Below, in pieces: positions 50,692 through 59,936 of a DNA stretch of 64,000 nt (the first letter of the stretch is position 1; each line of letters begins with the position of its first letter). This stretch comes from Clostridiaceae bacterium. GTDB taxonomy: Bacteria > Bacillota > Clostridia > Oscillospirales > Butyricicoccaceae. The notes below the pieces were generated by a model. That model worked only from the letters and a program-made list of their open reading frames with translations. It ran no database searches and was not told where the DNA came from. The stretch lies in assembly GCA_009911355.1 (NCBI GenBank), contig QXXE01000001.1, positions 1 to 64,000 on the forward strand, in the 5' to 3' direction. The translations under genes and the position numbers were made by a program.

Positions 50692-53255
50692 AGCCGATCA
50701 GGCTGGTTTTCCAGGCGTTTGGGCCCTACCCGGGGCGGCAGGAGATCGACCTTGAAGCGCTGGGGCGCGCGGGCCTGTTCCTCATCCGCGGCGAGACCGG
50801 CGCGGGCAAGACGGTCATCCTTGACGCAATGGCGTTCGCGCTTTATGGAAGATCGTCGGGCGGCGCGCGCGGAGAGCTCGGCGCGATGCGCTGCCAGCTC
50901 GCCGCGGAGGATACCCCGACGGAGGTGGCGTTCGACTTTGAAACCGGTGGGCGGCGCTACCGCTTCACACGGCGGCTCCGGGTGCGCCGTAAGCGCAGCG
51001 GCAGTACAGAATTGATCCCCGAGCAGGACGCGTTTTTCCGCAACGCCGACGGCGATTTTGAGCCCTTCTTCGAGAACCCGAAGCAGTCCCTGGTCGAAGG
51101 CAAGGCCGAAGAGCTGCTTGGCCTGGGGTATGACCAGTTCCGGCAGGTCGTGATCCTGCCGCAAGGGCAGTTTGAACGGCTGCTCGTCGCCAAGCCCGAC
51201 GAAAAGGAAGCGCTGCTGACCACGCTGTTCGGCATGGGGCAGTGGGGCGAGGCCGCAGAGCGGCTGGGCGAAAAAACGCTCGCCGAGCAGCGGGCGCTCG
51301 AAACGCTGCGGCAGGAAAAGGCGGCGCTGTGCCGCGCGGCAGGCTGCGGGCAGGAGGGCGAGATCACGCTGAAAAAGCAGGCGCTGCAAACGCAGATCGC
51401 CCGGCTGCAAAAGCAATCCGAGGAGGCCGGGCGCGAAGCGGCGCTGGCTGCACAGGCGCTTGAGGAAGCAACCGTGCTGGACAGCGCGTTCGCCCGGCTG
51501 GATGACGCCGAAAAGCTGTGCGCACAGCTGGAAGGGCAGGCGGAGGAGCAGCAGCGGCGGCGGGAAACGCTGGGCCTGCGCGAGCTCGCCGAGCCCTACG
51601 ACCGGTGGCGCAGGGCGGTGCGCGACGCGCGGCTGGTGCGCGAGACCGTGCAGTCCTCGCGGCAGGCGGAAGCCGACTGCGAAGCCCGCCGCACGGCGCT
51701 CGAGAAAGAGGAAAAGCAGGCGGCCGAGCAGCGGGAGCTGCTGCGGCAAAAGGCGGAGAAAAAGCCTGCGCTCGACGCGCAGCTGACGCTGCTCGAGCAG
51801 CGCAGGACCTTCGCGGCGGAAGCGGCGGGGCTTGCGGAGCAGCTGGAAAAGAAGCGCGCCGAGCGCAAAAGCTGCGACGAGACCTACAAGCTGTGCGTGG
51901 AGGAAAGCAGCCGCGCGGCAGCGCTGCACTTGCAGGCCCTGAGCTGCGAGCTCGCGGAGGGGCTTTCGGACGGCGTGCCGTGCCCGGTGTGCGGCAGCAC
52001 CCACCATCCCGCCCCGGCGCACGCCGCCCAGGGCGAAATGACCCGCGAACGGCTGCAAAAAATCAACCAGCGGCTGGAAAAGGCCAACGCGGCGGCGCTG
52101 CGCTGCGCGGCGGCGTGCGACGCGCTGGAGGAGCAGGCGCGGGCGGCAGAGCGGCGGCTGGAACGCGCGGGCGGCTACGACCCCGCGGTGCATGCCGCCG
52201 TGCAGAACCAGGGCAAGGCGGCAAACGCGGCGGTCTGCAAGCTGGAAGTGCTGGAAAAGAAGCTTGCCGGCTTCGCCGCGCGGCGGAGCCAGCTCGACCT
52301 TGAAGGGCGGACGGTGCGGGCGTCGCTGCAAAACGGCGAAACCAAGCTTGCCCGCATGGAAGCAGCCGAGGAAGCGGTGCGGCTGGAGCTTGACCGCCTT
52401 GACCCGGACGGCGCCGGGCAGGCGCGGCTGCACGATGAAAAGCCGTCGCCCGCGCTGTTCACGCAGCTTGAAAAAGAGCTGCGCGAATATGACGCGCAGC
52501 TGTCCGCGGCGCGCGAGGCCGTCCGGGCCGGGCGGGCGCAGCTGGAAGGGCAGGCGCGCCCGGCGCTGGATGCGCTGCGGGAACGGCGCGATGGGCTGCG
52601 CGGCCAGGAAAAACAGGCGTACAGCGATGCGAAGGTCGCGCAGGGCCAGCTGTCCCGGCTGTGCGGGACAGAAAAGCAGGTGCTCGAAATCAACCGGGCG
52701 CTCGCGTCAAGGGGGGAGGCGTTCGACCGGCTGGCGGCGTTTACCCGGCTTGTGCGCGGGCAGAACGGCGTGAGCCTTCAGCGCTATGTGCTGGGCGTGA
52801 TGCTGTCTGCGGTCACGGCAGAGGCCAACCGGCTGCTGGAAAATATCCACGGCGGGCGTTACCAGATTTACCGGACGCTGGAAACGTCGGGCCGGACGCG
52901 CAAGGCGGGGCTCGAGCTCGAGGTGCTTGACCGGCAGTCGGGCGGCAGGCGCGGCGTGGCGACGCTTTCGGGCGGCGAGAAGTTCCTTGTGGCGCTGTCG
53001 CTGTCGATCGGGCTTTCGGCGGTGACGCAGGCCCAGTCGGGCGGCAGGGAGCTTGGCGCGATCTTCATCGACGAGGGCTTTGGGACGCTCGATACACGGT
53101 CGCTGGCGGACGCGATGGGCGCGCTTGCGGCGGTGCGTTCGTCGCGCGGGATGGTCGGCATCATTTCCCATGTCGGGCTGCTGCGCGAGTCGATCGAGCC
53201 GGGGATCGAGGTCATAAAAAAGAAAGGCGGCAGCACTCTGCGGGTCATACTCTGA
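50688..53255 (+). CDS. sbcC: Exonuclease SbcC (Rad50 homologue)
   Basis: 855 residues, shorter than the usual 1000-1050 because the coiled coils are reduced. Walker A GETGAGKT near residue 36, the zinc hook CPVCGSTHH in mid-sequence between long Ala/Glu/Arg-rich coiled coils, the signature LSGGEKFLVALSLSIGLS and Walker B IFIDEGFGTLD. It is the ATPase partner of SbcD. ATG overlaps the sbcD TGA by four bases (ATGA). A bidirectional terminator follows directly. Confidence 0.95.
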   Translation: MKPIRLVFQAFGPYPGRQEIDLEALGRAGLFLIRGETGAGKTVILDAMAFALYGRSSGGARGELGAMRCQLAAEDTPTEVAFDFETGGRRYRFTRRLRVRRKRSGSTELIPEQDAFFRNADGDFEPFFENPKQSLVEGKAEELLGLGYDQFRQVVILPQGQFERLLVAKPDEKEALLTTLFGMGQWGEAAERLGEKTLAEQRALETLRQEKAALCRAAGCGQEGEITLKKQALQTQIARLQKQSEEAGREAALAAQALEEATVLDSAFARLDDAEKLCAQLEGQAEEQQRRRETLGLRELAEPYDRWRRAVRDARLVRETVQSSRQAEADCEARRTALEKEEKQAAEQRELLRQKAEKKPALDAQLTLLEQRRTFAAEAAGLAEQLEKKRAERKSCDETYKLCVEESSRAAALHLQALSCELAEGLSDGVPCPVCGSTHHPAPAHAAQGEMTRERLQKINQRLEKANAAALRCAAACDALEEQARAAERRLERAGGYDPAVHAAVQNQGKAANAAVCKLEVLEKKLAGFAARRSQLDLEGRTVRASLQNGETKLARMEAAEEAVRLELDRLDPDGAGQARLHDEKPSPALFTQLEKELREYDAQLSAAREAVRAGRAQLEGQARPALDALRERRDGLRGQEKQAYSDAKVAQGQLSRLCGTEKQVLEINRALASRGEAFDRLAAFTRLVRGQNGVSLQRYVLGVMLSAVTAEANRLLENIHGGRYQIYRTLETSGRTRKAGLELEVLDRQSGGRRGVATLSGGEKFLVALSLSIGLSAVTQAQSGGRELGAIFIDEGFGTLDTRSLADAMGALAAVRSSRGMVGIISHVGLLRESIEPGIEVIKKKGGSTLRVIL

Positions 53256-53258
53256 ATG

Positions 53259-53302
53259 AAACGCCCCTTCCCTGTTTGCAAGCAGGGAAGGGGCGTTTTG
53301 AC
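53259..53302. terminator. Bidirectional terminator between sbcC and spoIIE
   Basis: A perfect stem AAACGCCCCTTCCCTG/CAGGGAAGGGGCGTTT with an eight-base loop, in the gap between the convergent genes. Confidence 0.9.
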
Positions 53303-53338
53303 AGCAGGCTGGGGAAGCGTTCGTTGGCCCGGGCAGGC

Positions 53339-55684
53339 TCAGGGCTGCCCGCAGGTGCGTTTTTCGAGCCGCAGCACCAGGGCGGTCATATCGTCGCTCC
53401 CGCCGCGCTCTGAAGCGGTCATAACCAGGCGGGCTGCGATGTCCTTGGGGCTGTCGCCCGACCGCTTGTCGAGCAGCGTGCGCACCCAGTGGTCGTCCGC
53501 GCCGTCGCAGACCCCGTCGGACAGCATGACGAACAGGTCGCCGTGGCCGAGCCGCAGCGGGACGCTTTCCACGCCGCCTTCCTCCTCGCTCAGCCCGACC
53601 GGCAGCGCGGCATTGTTCAGCCGGGTAATGCCGCCAGAGGTGACCAGGTAGCTGGGGGCCGCGCCGCATTTCATGGAGGACGCGCGCCCGGAGAACAGGT
53701 CGACGGTCAGCGTGTCGAGGGTGACGAACCGCCTGCCGTCGCACTGGATGCGGTAGGACGGCGCGACGGCGCGCAGGGAGTCCTCGGCGGATACGCCTGC
53801 GTGCAGGAACCGCTCCATCAGGCCGAGGAAATTGCGGCTGTCGCGTGCGGCCTGGTCGCCGGTGCCCATGCCGTCGCACAGGAGCAGGCAGGCGACGCCT
53901 TCGTCGGTGAGGAAATAGCGCCCGGTGTCACCGGAGACGCGCTCGCCTTCTTTTTGGCGCTGCCCTACGCCGACAACGGCGCGGAAGGTGGCCTGTTCGC
54001 GCAGCACCACGCGTTCCCCCAGCTCGTCCGAGAGGAGGGCGGGTTCGGTCAGGCTGACCGAAAGCAGCGCCGAAAGGCCGGCCGCGAAGCCCTGCTTTTG
54101 TTCCAGGATGCCGCCGACCCCGGGGCCTGCGAGCTCGACCCGCAGCCGGCCCAGGCCGTCGCGGAAGACGGCGACCTGTTCGGCGGTGCCGAAGGCCTGC
54201 GCGTAGCGCCGCACCTGCTTTTCGCGCGCGGGCAGGGAGATGAAGTCCTGCGACAGCCCGGCGGACATCTGACGGAAGATGCCGGTGATGCCTGCGTACT
54301 GCCGGGCGATCAGCGAGCGGTTTTCCTCCTGGCGCTGGCGGTATTCCTGGCGTTCGCGCAGGGTGTAGAGTGACTCATTGACGGCGCGCAGAAGCTCGGG
54401 GAAGTGGATGCAGCGGCTGGAAAAGTGGCGGGGGAAGTCGGTGGCCTCAGCGCGTCCGCGGCGCAGCATGGGGACGGCTGCGTCGTCCAGCGCCCCGAGG
54501 GTAGAGACGTAGTCCTTTTGCCAGCAGTAGGCGCAGATGGAGCATTTGCGGCACACGCGTTCGGCGGCGGTGTCGAAAACGGCGCGGCTTTCCTCGTCGG
54601 CGGACGCGCGGCCATATTGCGCGCCGCTCATCATGGAGAGGTACATTTCGTAGAAGGCTTGGGCGGCTTCCCCGGCGCGCCTGCGGGAAGACTGCCGGAG
54701 CCGGGCGGTTGCGTCGGACACCTCGGCCTGTTCGGGGAGCAGGGTTTCGCTTGCGCCCTCCCAGAAGGCGGAGGGCAGGGCGGCGAACAGCAGGGCGGCT
54801 ACGGCGACCTCGTAGATGGAGGGCAGGAAGGTTTCGCCGCCCATGCCGAGCAGGGCGGCGCAGCCCGCGGCGAGGGAGAAGAAGAGTGCGAACAGCCGCC
54901 GGCCTGCGCCGCGGAAAGCGCCTGCGGCGAGGGCGGCGAAAGCGTACAGGCAGGTGAAGTAAGCGCCGCCTGCGGCGGCTGCGTCCATTGTCATGCCGAA
55001 CACGACGCCGACGGCGGCGCCCATTGCGCTGCCGCACAGGCAGGCTGCGCCCATGACGACGAGGACGGCAGCGGCGCGGGCGGGGGCGAATTTACCGAAG
55101 AGCATGAGGTCGCTTGCCGAGAGCAGCAGGGTTGCGGTGAGGACGAGGAAGGCTGCGGGGCGGGCGACAACGCCGTCCTTTGGGGGGGAAAGGGCGATGG
55201 TGTAGAACCAGCAGGCGGCTGCGGTGAGCAGGAGCGAGCAGGTAAAGAGGGCGAGCCAGCGCGCGCTGATATCGGGGAGGAAGACGAAGGTGCATGCGCC
55301 GGTAGAGAGGGTCGTGGTGAGCGGCATGAACCAGCGCTGGCGCATGAGGGGGGAGTCGCTGAAGACGTGGGCGGTGCAGAGGGTGAGAAGGGCGGACGCC
55401 GCGTAGGCGACTGACTGCGGGTCGCCGGGGCGGAGGAAGAGGTAGCCGAAGAATGCGCCGATGACGGCGGGGATGCCGCCGCCGGTGGCGCACAGGGCGC
55501 CTGCCATTGCTGCGCCGAAGGGTGCGAAGCCGCCGAAGATGGTGGCGCGGGCGAGCAGGGTGCTCAAGAGGAAATGACGGGAGATGTGCAGGAAGGTGCG
55601 CACGGTGTGTGCGTTGAGGAATCGTTCACGGGTAGCGGCAGCTTGTGCTGCTGCGACGAATAATTTGTTTTTATGCTTGTCCAT
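53339..55684 (-). CDS. spoIIE: Stage II sporulation protein E (membrane PP2C phosphatase)
   Basis: 781 residues. About ten transmembrane segments fill roughly residues 40-310 (for example FGAAMAGALCATGGGIPAVIGAFFGYLFL). A linker and the PP2C phosphatase domain follow, with metal-binding motifs LLLCDGMGTGDQAA and MLSDGVCDGADD. SpoIIE dephosphorylates SpoIIAA to activate sigma-F in the forespore and helps place the polar septum. ATG 55684 has AAGGAGG about ten bases upstream; an earlier in-frame ATG has no such site. The gene shows that the organism is a spore former or has a sporulating ancestor. Confidence 0.96.
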   Translation of the reverse strand: MDKHKNKLFVAAAQAAATRERFLNAHTVRTFLHISRHFLLSTLLARATIFGGFAPFGAAMAGALCATGGGIPAVIGAFFGYLFLRPGDPQSVAYAASALLTLCTAHVFSDSPLMRQRWFMPLTTTLSTGACTFVFLPDISARWLALFTCSLLLTAAACWFYTIALSPPKDGVVARPAAFLVLTATLLLSASDLMLFGKFAPARAAAVLVVMGAACLCGSAMGAAVGVVFGMTMDAAAAGGAYFTCLYAFAALAAGAFRGAGRRLFALFFSLAAGCAALLGMGGETFLPSIYEVAVAALLFAALPSAFWEGASETLLPEQAEVSDATARLRQSSRRRAGEAAQAFYEMYLSMMSGAQYGRASADEESRAVFDTAAERVCRKCSICAYCWQKDYVSTLGALDDAAVPMLRRGRAEATDFPRHFSSRCIHFPELLRAVNESLYTLRERQEYRQRQEENRSLIARQYAGITGIFRQMSAGLSQDFISLPAREKQVRRYAQAFGTAEQVAVFRDGLGRLRVELAGPGVGGILEQKQGFAAGLSALLSVSLTEPALLSDELGERVVLREQATFRAVVGVGQRQKEGERVSGDTGRYFLTDEGVACLLLCDGMGTGDQAARDSRNFLGLMERFLHAGVSAEDSLRAVAPSYRIQCDGRRFVTLDTLTVDLFSGRASSMKCGAAPSYLVTSGGITRLNNAALPVGLSEEEGGVESVPLRLGHGDLFVMLSDGVCDGADDHWVRTLLDKRSGDSPKDIAARLVMTASERGGSDDMTALVLRLEKRTCGQP

Positions 55685-55984
55685 AGCTTGCCAGCCTCCT
55701 TGTGCAACCAGTATAGTCCATTCCCTATGCGAGGTTTGGCGGGAAATACGGTTGGACATGGAAAAGTTAGGAAAAAATTAAATTTTTATTTATTTGGACT
55801 ATTTGAAAGAGGAAATGGTGTCGTAAAACGAAAAACGCCGGAAATTATTGCCGAGGGAGCCGGTAAGCTGCGAACCCTAAAATTCGCAACAAAAAAGCGT
55901 CAAAAAGCCGTCAAAACCCAGCGTTTCAACGCTATAAAGCGACAACTTGATCAAAAACCGCGAAAATCGAATTTTTCCAAGCAA

Positions 55985-56425
55985 TTTCCCCCCGCCGCCG
56001 CCGAGGGCTCCGCCCTCTGGACTCCCGGCAGGGGCGCTGCCCCTGCACCCCGCGCCTGCGCGGCGAGCGGCAGGGCGCTGCCCCTGCACCCCGCGCCTGC
56101 GCGGCGAGCGGCAGGGCTCTGCCCCTGCACCCCGCGCCTGCGCGGCGAGCGGCAAGGCTCTGCCCTGCACCCTGCGCCTGCGCGGCGAGCGGCAGGGCTC
56201 TGCCCTGCACCCGCTGGGGCTTTCGCCCCAGACCCCGAGATGCTGACGCATCTCTGCTTCGCCTGCGGGCGGGACGGGGGACTGGGGGCTGCCACATCCT
56301 TACCGCTCAATGACCAGTCCGCCAGAACGGCGGCGGACTGGTCGGGAAGGTGTTTCGATGGGTGCTTCCCCATATACTGCTCAGACGCACGAAAAGTCGC
56401 TGGCATTATGACACCAGCGACTTTT
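55985..56425. repeat. Composite modular palindromic element (copy 11, reverse orientation)
   Basis: Five GC-rich units, GGGGCTTTCGCCCC, GAGATGCTGACGCATCTC and CGCCTGCGGGCGGGACGGGGG. Then hairpin B (12-bp perfect stem 56312-56323/56332-56343, loop AGAACGGC) and hairpin A (12-bp perfect stem 56392-56403/56414-56425, loop CATTATGACA). It occupies most of the 953-bp gap between spoIIE and the ComFB-domain gene. In the rest, 55685-55984, I see only AT-rich sequence with weak promoter-like motifs for spoIIE. Confidence 0.85.
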
Positions 56426-56544
56426 CTTAGCTTCCGTTCAGTTTCTTGGCGCAGTCCAAACTGCGCCGCAGGTCGGGCAGGTTTGTACAACGGCGGTTTG
56501 TTCGGCATACGCGCAGATATGCTCTGTATTCACTGTTTGGCTGT

Positions 56545-56591
56545 GAAAAGAGCCGCTGGCGTAGTTTTAACTGCGTCAACGGCTTTTTTCG
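56545..56591 (-). terminator. Terminator after the ComFB-domain gene
   Basis: Stem AGCCG/CGGCT enclosing GGCG/CGTC and GTT/AAC pairs, with TTTTTT on the right (plus) and CTTTTC on the minus side. It lies about 45 bases after the minus-strand stop at 56638. Confidence 0.6.
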
Positions 56592-56637
56592 TTCTTGTTT
56601 AATGACCCGGCGGGCCCGCAACACGGTTGGAAATCGC

Positions 56638-58218
56638 TTACCGGTGGTGCGGGTTTGTTTTTACAATGCTGCAAGCCTTCGTGAGCTGTGCCGAGATCAG
56701 GCTTCCATAACGGTTTTCGTAGACCGTCAGCATCGGGACACGCTCGTTTTTATGGAAAACAGCATATTTCGGGGTCAGGTTGGTCAGTGTCAGCGCTTTT
56801 ACATCGGCGTTGCAGCGTGAGCAGGGGCACACGTCGAACATTTTAATGTAGCGCGGGGCCATCGACTCAACCAGCGTTTGCATAATGTTCAGATAGACCA
56901 AGTCGCTCCCAAATGTAGGGGTCGGCGCGGGCCCTTGGAAATTACGGGAGAGTTCAGATTCCGGCAATACCGGCGCAGGAGCCGCAGCCAAAGCAGGCTC
57001 GCTCGGAATAGACGTCGGCGCAGGGGCCGTAGCTGTAGCCGGTGCGAGCCCGGACACAGCTGCCGCTGGAACAGACTCCGGTGCGGAGGGCTCGGTTCCT
57101 GCGATAGGCTGGGCCGGTACAGATTCAGGTGCAGCGTTAGCCGTGGCAGACGCAGGGATAGGTGCGGCTGCGGTTGGGGCGGGCTCGGATGCTGCCGCTG
57201 CTGCGGCAGGAGCCGGTTCCGGCTCTACAAAGTGCGAGAGCGTTTCTGTCAGCGATTCCGGTGCAGGCGTGGAGATGGATGCAAGTTCATTTGCCAGCGC
57301 TGCCGTTACGGGAAGAGATTCGGGAGCAATAGATTCATCCTCCGACTCATATTCAACGGAAACAGGTGCAGAGTTGGGCGTTGTTGTGGAAGCAGGAGCG
57401 GGGTCAATTGCCTGCGCAAGCGCTTCCGTAACCGCTTCAAAAGTGGGCTTCTTCGCCGGTGCAGATACTTCTTGAGCAATTGCGTCCGGCGCGGGTGCGT
57501 TAGCCTGTGCAGGTTCGACGGCCTGAGCAAGCGCATCAGCAATTGCGTCCGGCGTAGCTGCGTTAGCCTGTGCGGGTTCGACGGCCTGAGCAAGCGCATC
57601 TGCAATCACGTCCGACGTGGGTGCGTTAGCCTGTGCGGGTTCGACGGCCTGAGCAAGCGCGTCCGTAATCGCGTCCGACGCGGGTGCGTTAGCCTGTGCG
57701 GGTTCGACGGCCTGAGCAAGCGCATCTGCAATTGCGTCCGACGCGGGTGCGTTAGCCTGTGCGGGTTCAACCGCCTGAGCAAGCGCGTCCGCAATTGCGT
57801 CCGGCGCGGGTGCGTTAGCCTGTGCGGGTTCGACCGCCTGAGCAAGCGTTTCGGCAATTCTTTCCGGAGCGGGCGGGGCCTCAGGTGTCTCAATCTGAGT
57901 CGACTTTTCAGCAGGGGACACTGGGGCAGTGGGCGCAGGGGCGGGTTCTGCCAGCTGTTCAAGCTCGTCGCTCAGTGCCGAACGGATCAGGTCGGCAACC
58001 TTATTATCCTGGCTGTTTGCCATCTCGACGATCGGCGGGGTAAGCGGGCGGCCGGGGGCAGCGGCCACAGGCTGGGCGCTGGCTTCCGTGCCCTCCTGCT
58101 GGGCGGCCTCGGCCTCTGCTTGCTTTTGCGCAGCCTGGCGCTGCGCAGGGGTTGTAATGAGATTCAAAACATGTGCGGTTTTGCTGCTTTTGCTGTTTTT
58201 ATCTTTCTTGGATGCCAT
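56638..58218 (-). CDS. Repeat-rich Ala/Pro protein with a C-terminal ComFB-like domain
   Basis: 526 residues. The N-terminus is lysine-rich (MASKKDKNSKSSKTAHVLNL). Residues 119-244 are six near-identical 21-residue units of the form DAIADALAQAVEPAQANAPA, followed by more degenerate Ala/Pro/Glu sequence to about 430. The last 90 residues resemble the late competence ComFB domain (YLNIMQTLVESMAPRYIKMF, then CPCSRCNADVKALTLTNL and PKYAVF), with the typical Cys pairs. There is no signal peptide. GGAGG precedes the ATG behind a hairpin. It lies downstream of parA on the same strand. A cytoplasmic scaffold or nucleotide-sensing role is possible; none is shown. Confidence 0.75.
   Translation of the reverse strand: MASKKDKNSKSSKTAHVLNLITTPAQRQAAQKQAEAEAAQQEGTEASAQPVAAAPGRPLTPPIVEMANSQDNKVADLIRSALSDELEQLAEPAPAPTAPVSPAEKSTQIETPEAPPAPERIAETLAQAVEPAQANAPAPDAIADALAQAVEPAQANAPASDAIADALAQAVEPAQANAPASDAITDALAQAVEPAQANAPTSDVIADALAQAVEPAQANAATPDAIADALAQAVEPAQANAPAPDAIAQEVSAPAKKPTFEAVTEALAQAIDPAPASTTTPNSAPVSVEYESEDESIAPESLPVTAALANELASISTPAPESLTETLSHFVEPEPAPAAAAAASEPAPTAAAPIPASATANAAPESVPAQPIAGTEPSAPESVPAAAVSGLAPATATAPAPTSIPSEPALAAAPAPVLPESELSRNFQGPAPTPTFGSDLVYLNIMQTLVESMAPRYIKMFDVCPCSRCNADVKALTLTNLTPKYAVFHKNERVPMLTVYENRYGSLISAQLTKACSIVKTNPHHR
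57487..57864 (-). repeat. Six 63-bp in-frame tandem repeats
   Basis: Encodes residues 119-244 of the ComFB-domain protein. Units are almost identical at DNA level, differing mainly at first and last codons (Ser/Pro, Ala/Thr, Ala/Val), which points to recent expansion and likely copy-number variation between strains. Confidence 0.9.
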
Positions 58219-58242
58219 TTTTTTGATAGTCCTCCTTATGAC

Positions 58243-58271
58243 GCCTGCACCGCTTTGGCAAAGGTGCAGGC
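58243..58271 (-). other. Hairpin in the parA-ComFB gene spacer
   Basis: A 9-bp stem GCCTGCACC/GGTGCAGGC directly upstream of the AAGGAGG site of the ComFB-domain gene, in the 277-bp spacer after parA. There is no T-run, so it is more likely a 5'-leader structure or processing site than a terminator. Nothing else was seen in the spacer. Confidence 0.4.
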
Positions 58272-58495
58272 TTCTGGGGCAGGGATATGCCCCTTTATCA
58301 AGCTGCCGGGCACGGCAATAGCAAGCTTAAAAAGTGTCAATGAATTTGTCGGGATGTCCGCAGGGTGCAGATTTCCTGGATAAAGCTGGGAACCGCGTGG
58401 GATACAAAGAAGGGCGAGCCTGTCCCGGCGGCATTGACTGTCCGAGCCCAATGAATCCAGTGATTGGCGGTATCATAATATAGGATACCAGAATG

Positions 58496-59278
58496 TTAAT
58501 CGGAATCGTCGGGCAGGGGGAATTGCCTGCCCCAGAGTTCGTCGACCAGCGACTGAAAATCGAGCGCGGGTTTGGAATGGGGAGCGTAGCCGATGACGCT
58601 TTCGCCGTGGGCGGGGGCTTCGGCGACCGAAACGCTGGCGCGGATTTTGGATTCAAAAACCTTGCTGTCCAGCTGTTCGGCGATCTGCTCAGAGAGTTCA
58701 AGCACCTCGCGGTTCAGGTTGAGGCGGGGATTAAATTTGTTCAGCAGGATGCCCAGAACGCGCAGGCGCGAGTTATAATGCCTGCGGACGGTATCGATGG
58801 TCTCGCGGATCTGGGAAACGCCGAGCAGGCTCAAAATCTCCGGGGCCATTGGGATAATCAGGCTGTCGGCTGCAACGTAGGCGTTAACGGTCAGAACATT
58901 TAGCGCAGGAGGGGTGTCGATGATAATAAAATCATATTCGTCCTGCAGCTCGTCCAGCTGGGATTTGAGCAAAAATTCGCGCCCGGGGCGGTTAAATTCG
59001 AGTTCCGCGCCGGAAAGCAAGATGTTTGAGGGCAGAATATCGCCGGAATCGGTTTCCAGGATCACTTCACGTACCGGCTTGTCGCCGCGCATTACATCAT
59101 AAATTGTGGCGCAGCTTTCGATATCCAGCCCCAGGCAGAAGCCCAGACTGCCCTGCGGGTCAAGGTCGATGCCGAGGACGTGCGCGCCGCGCTGCTTGAG
59201 CGCTGCCAGCAGGGCGGAGGAGGTCGTGGTTTTTCCCACGCCGCCCTTTTGGTTGGTGATCGCGATGACTGTAGACAA
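58496..59278 (-). CDS. parA: ParA/Soj-type chromosome partitioning ATPase
   Basis: 260 residues. The deviant Walker A KGGVGKTTTS lies near residue 11, Walker A' is LGIDLDPQGSLGF and Walker B is FIIIDTPPALNV. It forms ATP-dependent dimers that bind DNA and position cargo. The start is TTG at 59278, with GGAGG seven bases upstream; the family consensus begins exactly there (STVIAITNQKGG). No parB or parS site is present nearby. The neighbour is the ComFB-domain repeat protein rather than the usual ParB, so this may be an orphan positioning ATPase. Confidence 0.92.
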   Translation of the reverse strand: MSTVIAITNQKGGVGKTTTSSALLAALKQRGAHVLGIDLDPQGSLGFCLGLDIESCATIYDVMRGDKPVREVILETDSGDILPSNILLSGAELEFNRPGREFLLKSQLDELQDEYDFIIIDTPPALNVLTVNAYVAADSLIIPMAPEILSLLGVSQIRETIDTVRRHYNSRLRVLGILLNKFNPRLNLNREVLELSEQIAEQLDSKVFESKIRASVSVAEAPAHGESVIGYAPHSKPALDFQSLVDELWGRQFPLPDDSD

Positions 59279-59555
59279 AAAAACCCCTCCAGTATCAGAA
59301 AATCTCGTAAAATCCATTTTTGAAAAAAGGCGTGCGGCGAGCCGCAGCAAATACAGCCGCCAAAATCCGTCTGAAATCGCCTTATAAAAGCATTATACTA
59401 CGTCCGGGACGAAAAATATAGTGGGAAAACATAAATTTTTTTGCAGCGTGTGGAATCAGAAAGCAGAGCATGTCCCGCGCTGACCGAGAAAACGGCGAAC
59501 CACGGCTGCGGCCAGCAGACAGCGTCGGTAAAACGGCATAAGCATTTGCAGGAGG

Positions 59556-59935
59556 CCGGAACCCGCTGGCGCCGTTCTGCCAGCGGGTTCCGGGCGGGAG
59601 AGCAGCAAATGCGTAAGCATCTATATTAGCGTAAACCGACCCAGCCCGCTGTCATAATGGCGGGCTGGGTCATTGAGCGCTAAAGATTCCCAATCAAAAC
59701 CCAAACTCCCGTCCCGCCCGCAGGCGAAATAGAGATGCGTCAGCATCTCGGGGTCTGGGGCGAAAGCCCCAGCGGGTGCAGGGCAGAGCCCTGCCGCCCG
59801 CCGCGCAGGCGCGGGGTGCAGGGGCAGAGCCCCGCCGCCCGCCGCGCAGGCGCGGGGTGCAGGGGCAGAGCCCCGCCGCCCGCCGCGCAGGCGCGGGGTG
59901 CAGGGGCAGAGCCCCGCCGCGCAGGCGCGGGGAAG
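59556..59935. repeat. Composite modular palindromic element (copy 12)
   Basis: Hairpin A has a 15-bp perfect stem (59556-59570/59579-59593) with loop GCCGTTCT. Hairpin B has an 11-bp stem (59639-59649/59660-59670) with loop TGTCATAATG. Then CTCCCGTCCCGCCCGC, GAGATGCGTCAGCATCTC, GGGGCGAAAGCCCC and four to five GC-rich units. It lies in the 658-bp gap between parA and the C39-type peptidase gene and ends one base before the latter's stop. In 59279-59555 only the parA leader and unremarkable sequence were seen. Confidence 0.9.
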
Positions 59936-59936
59936 G

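Noticed and set aside
57487-57864. CRISPR-like regular spacing of 63 bp
   Set aside because: The whole unit is repeated, in frame within a coding sequence, so it is a protein tandem repeat.
56878-58383. A 501-codon plus-strand frame opposite the ComFB-domain gene, rich in Cys, Arg and Gly
   Set aside because: It is the antisense of the Ala/Pro repeat region. The minus-strand frame has a good ribosome binding site, a recognisable C-terminal domain and a terminator.
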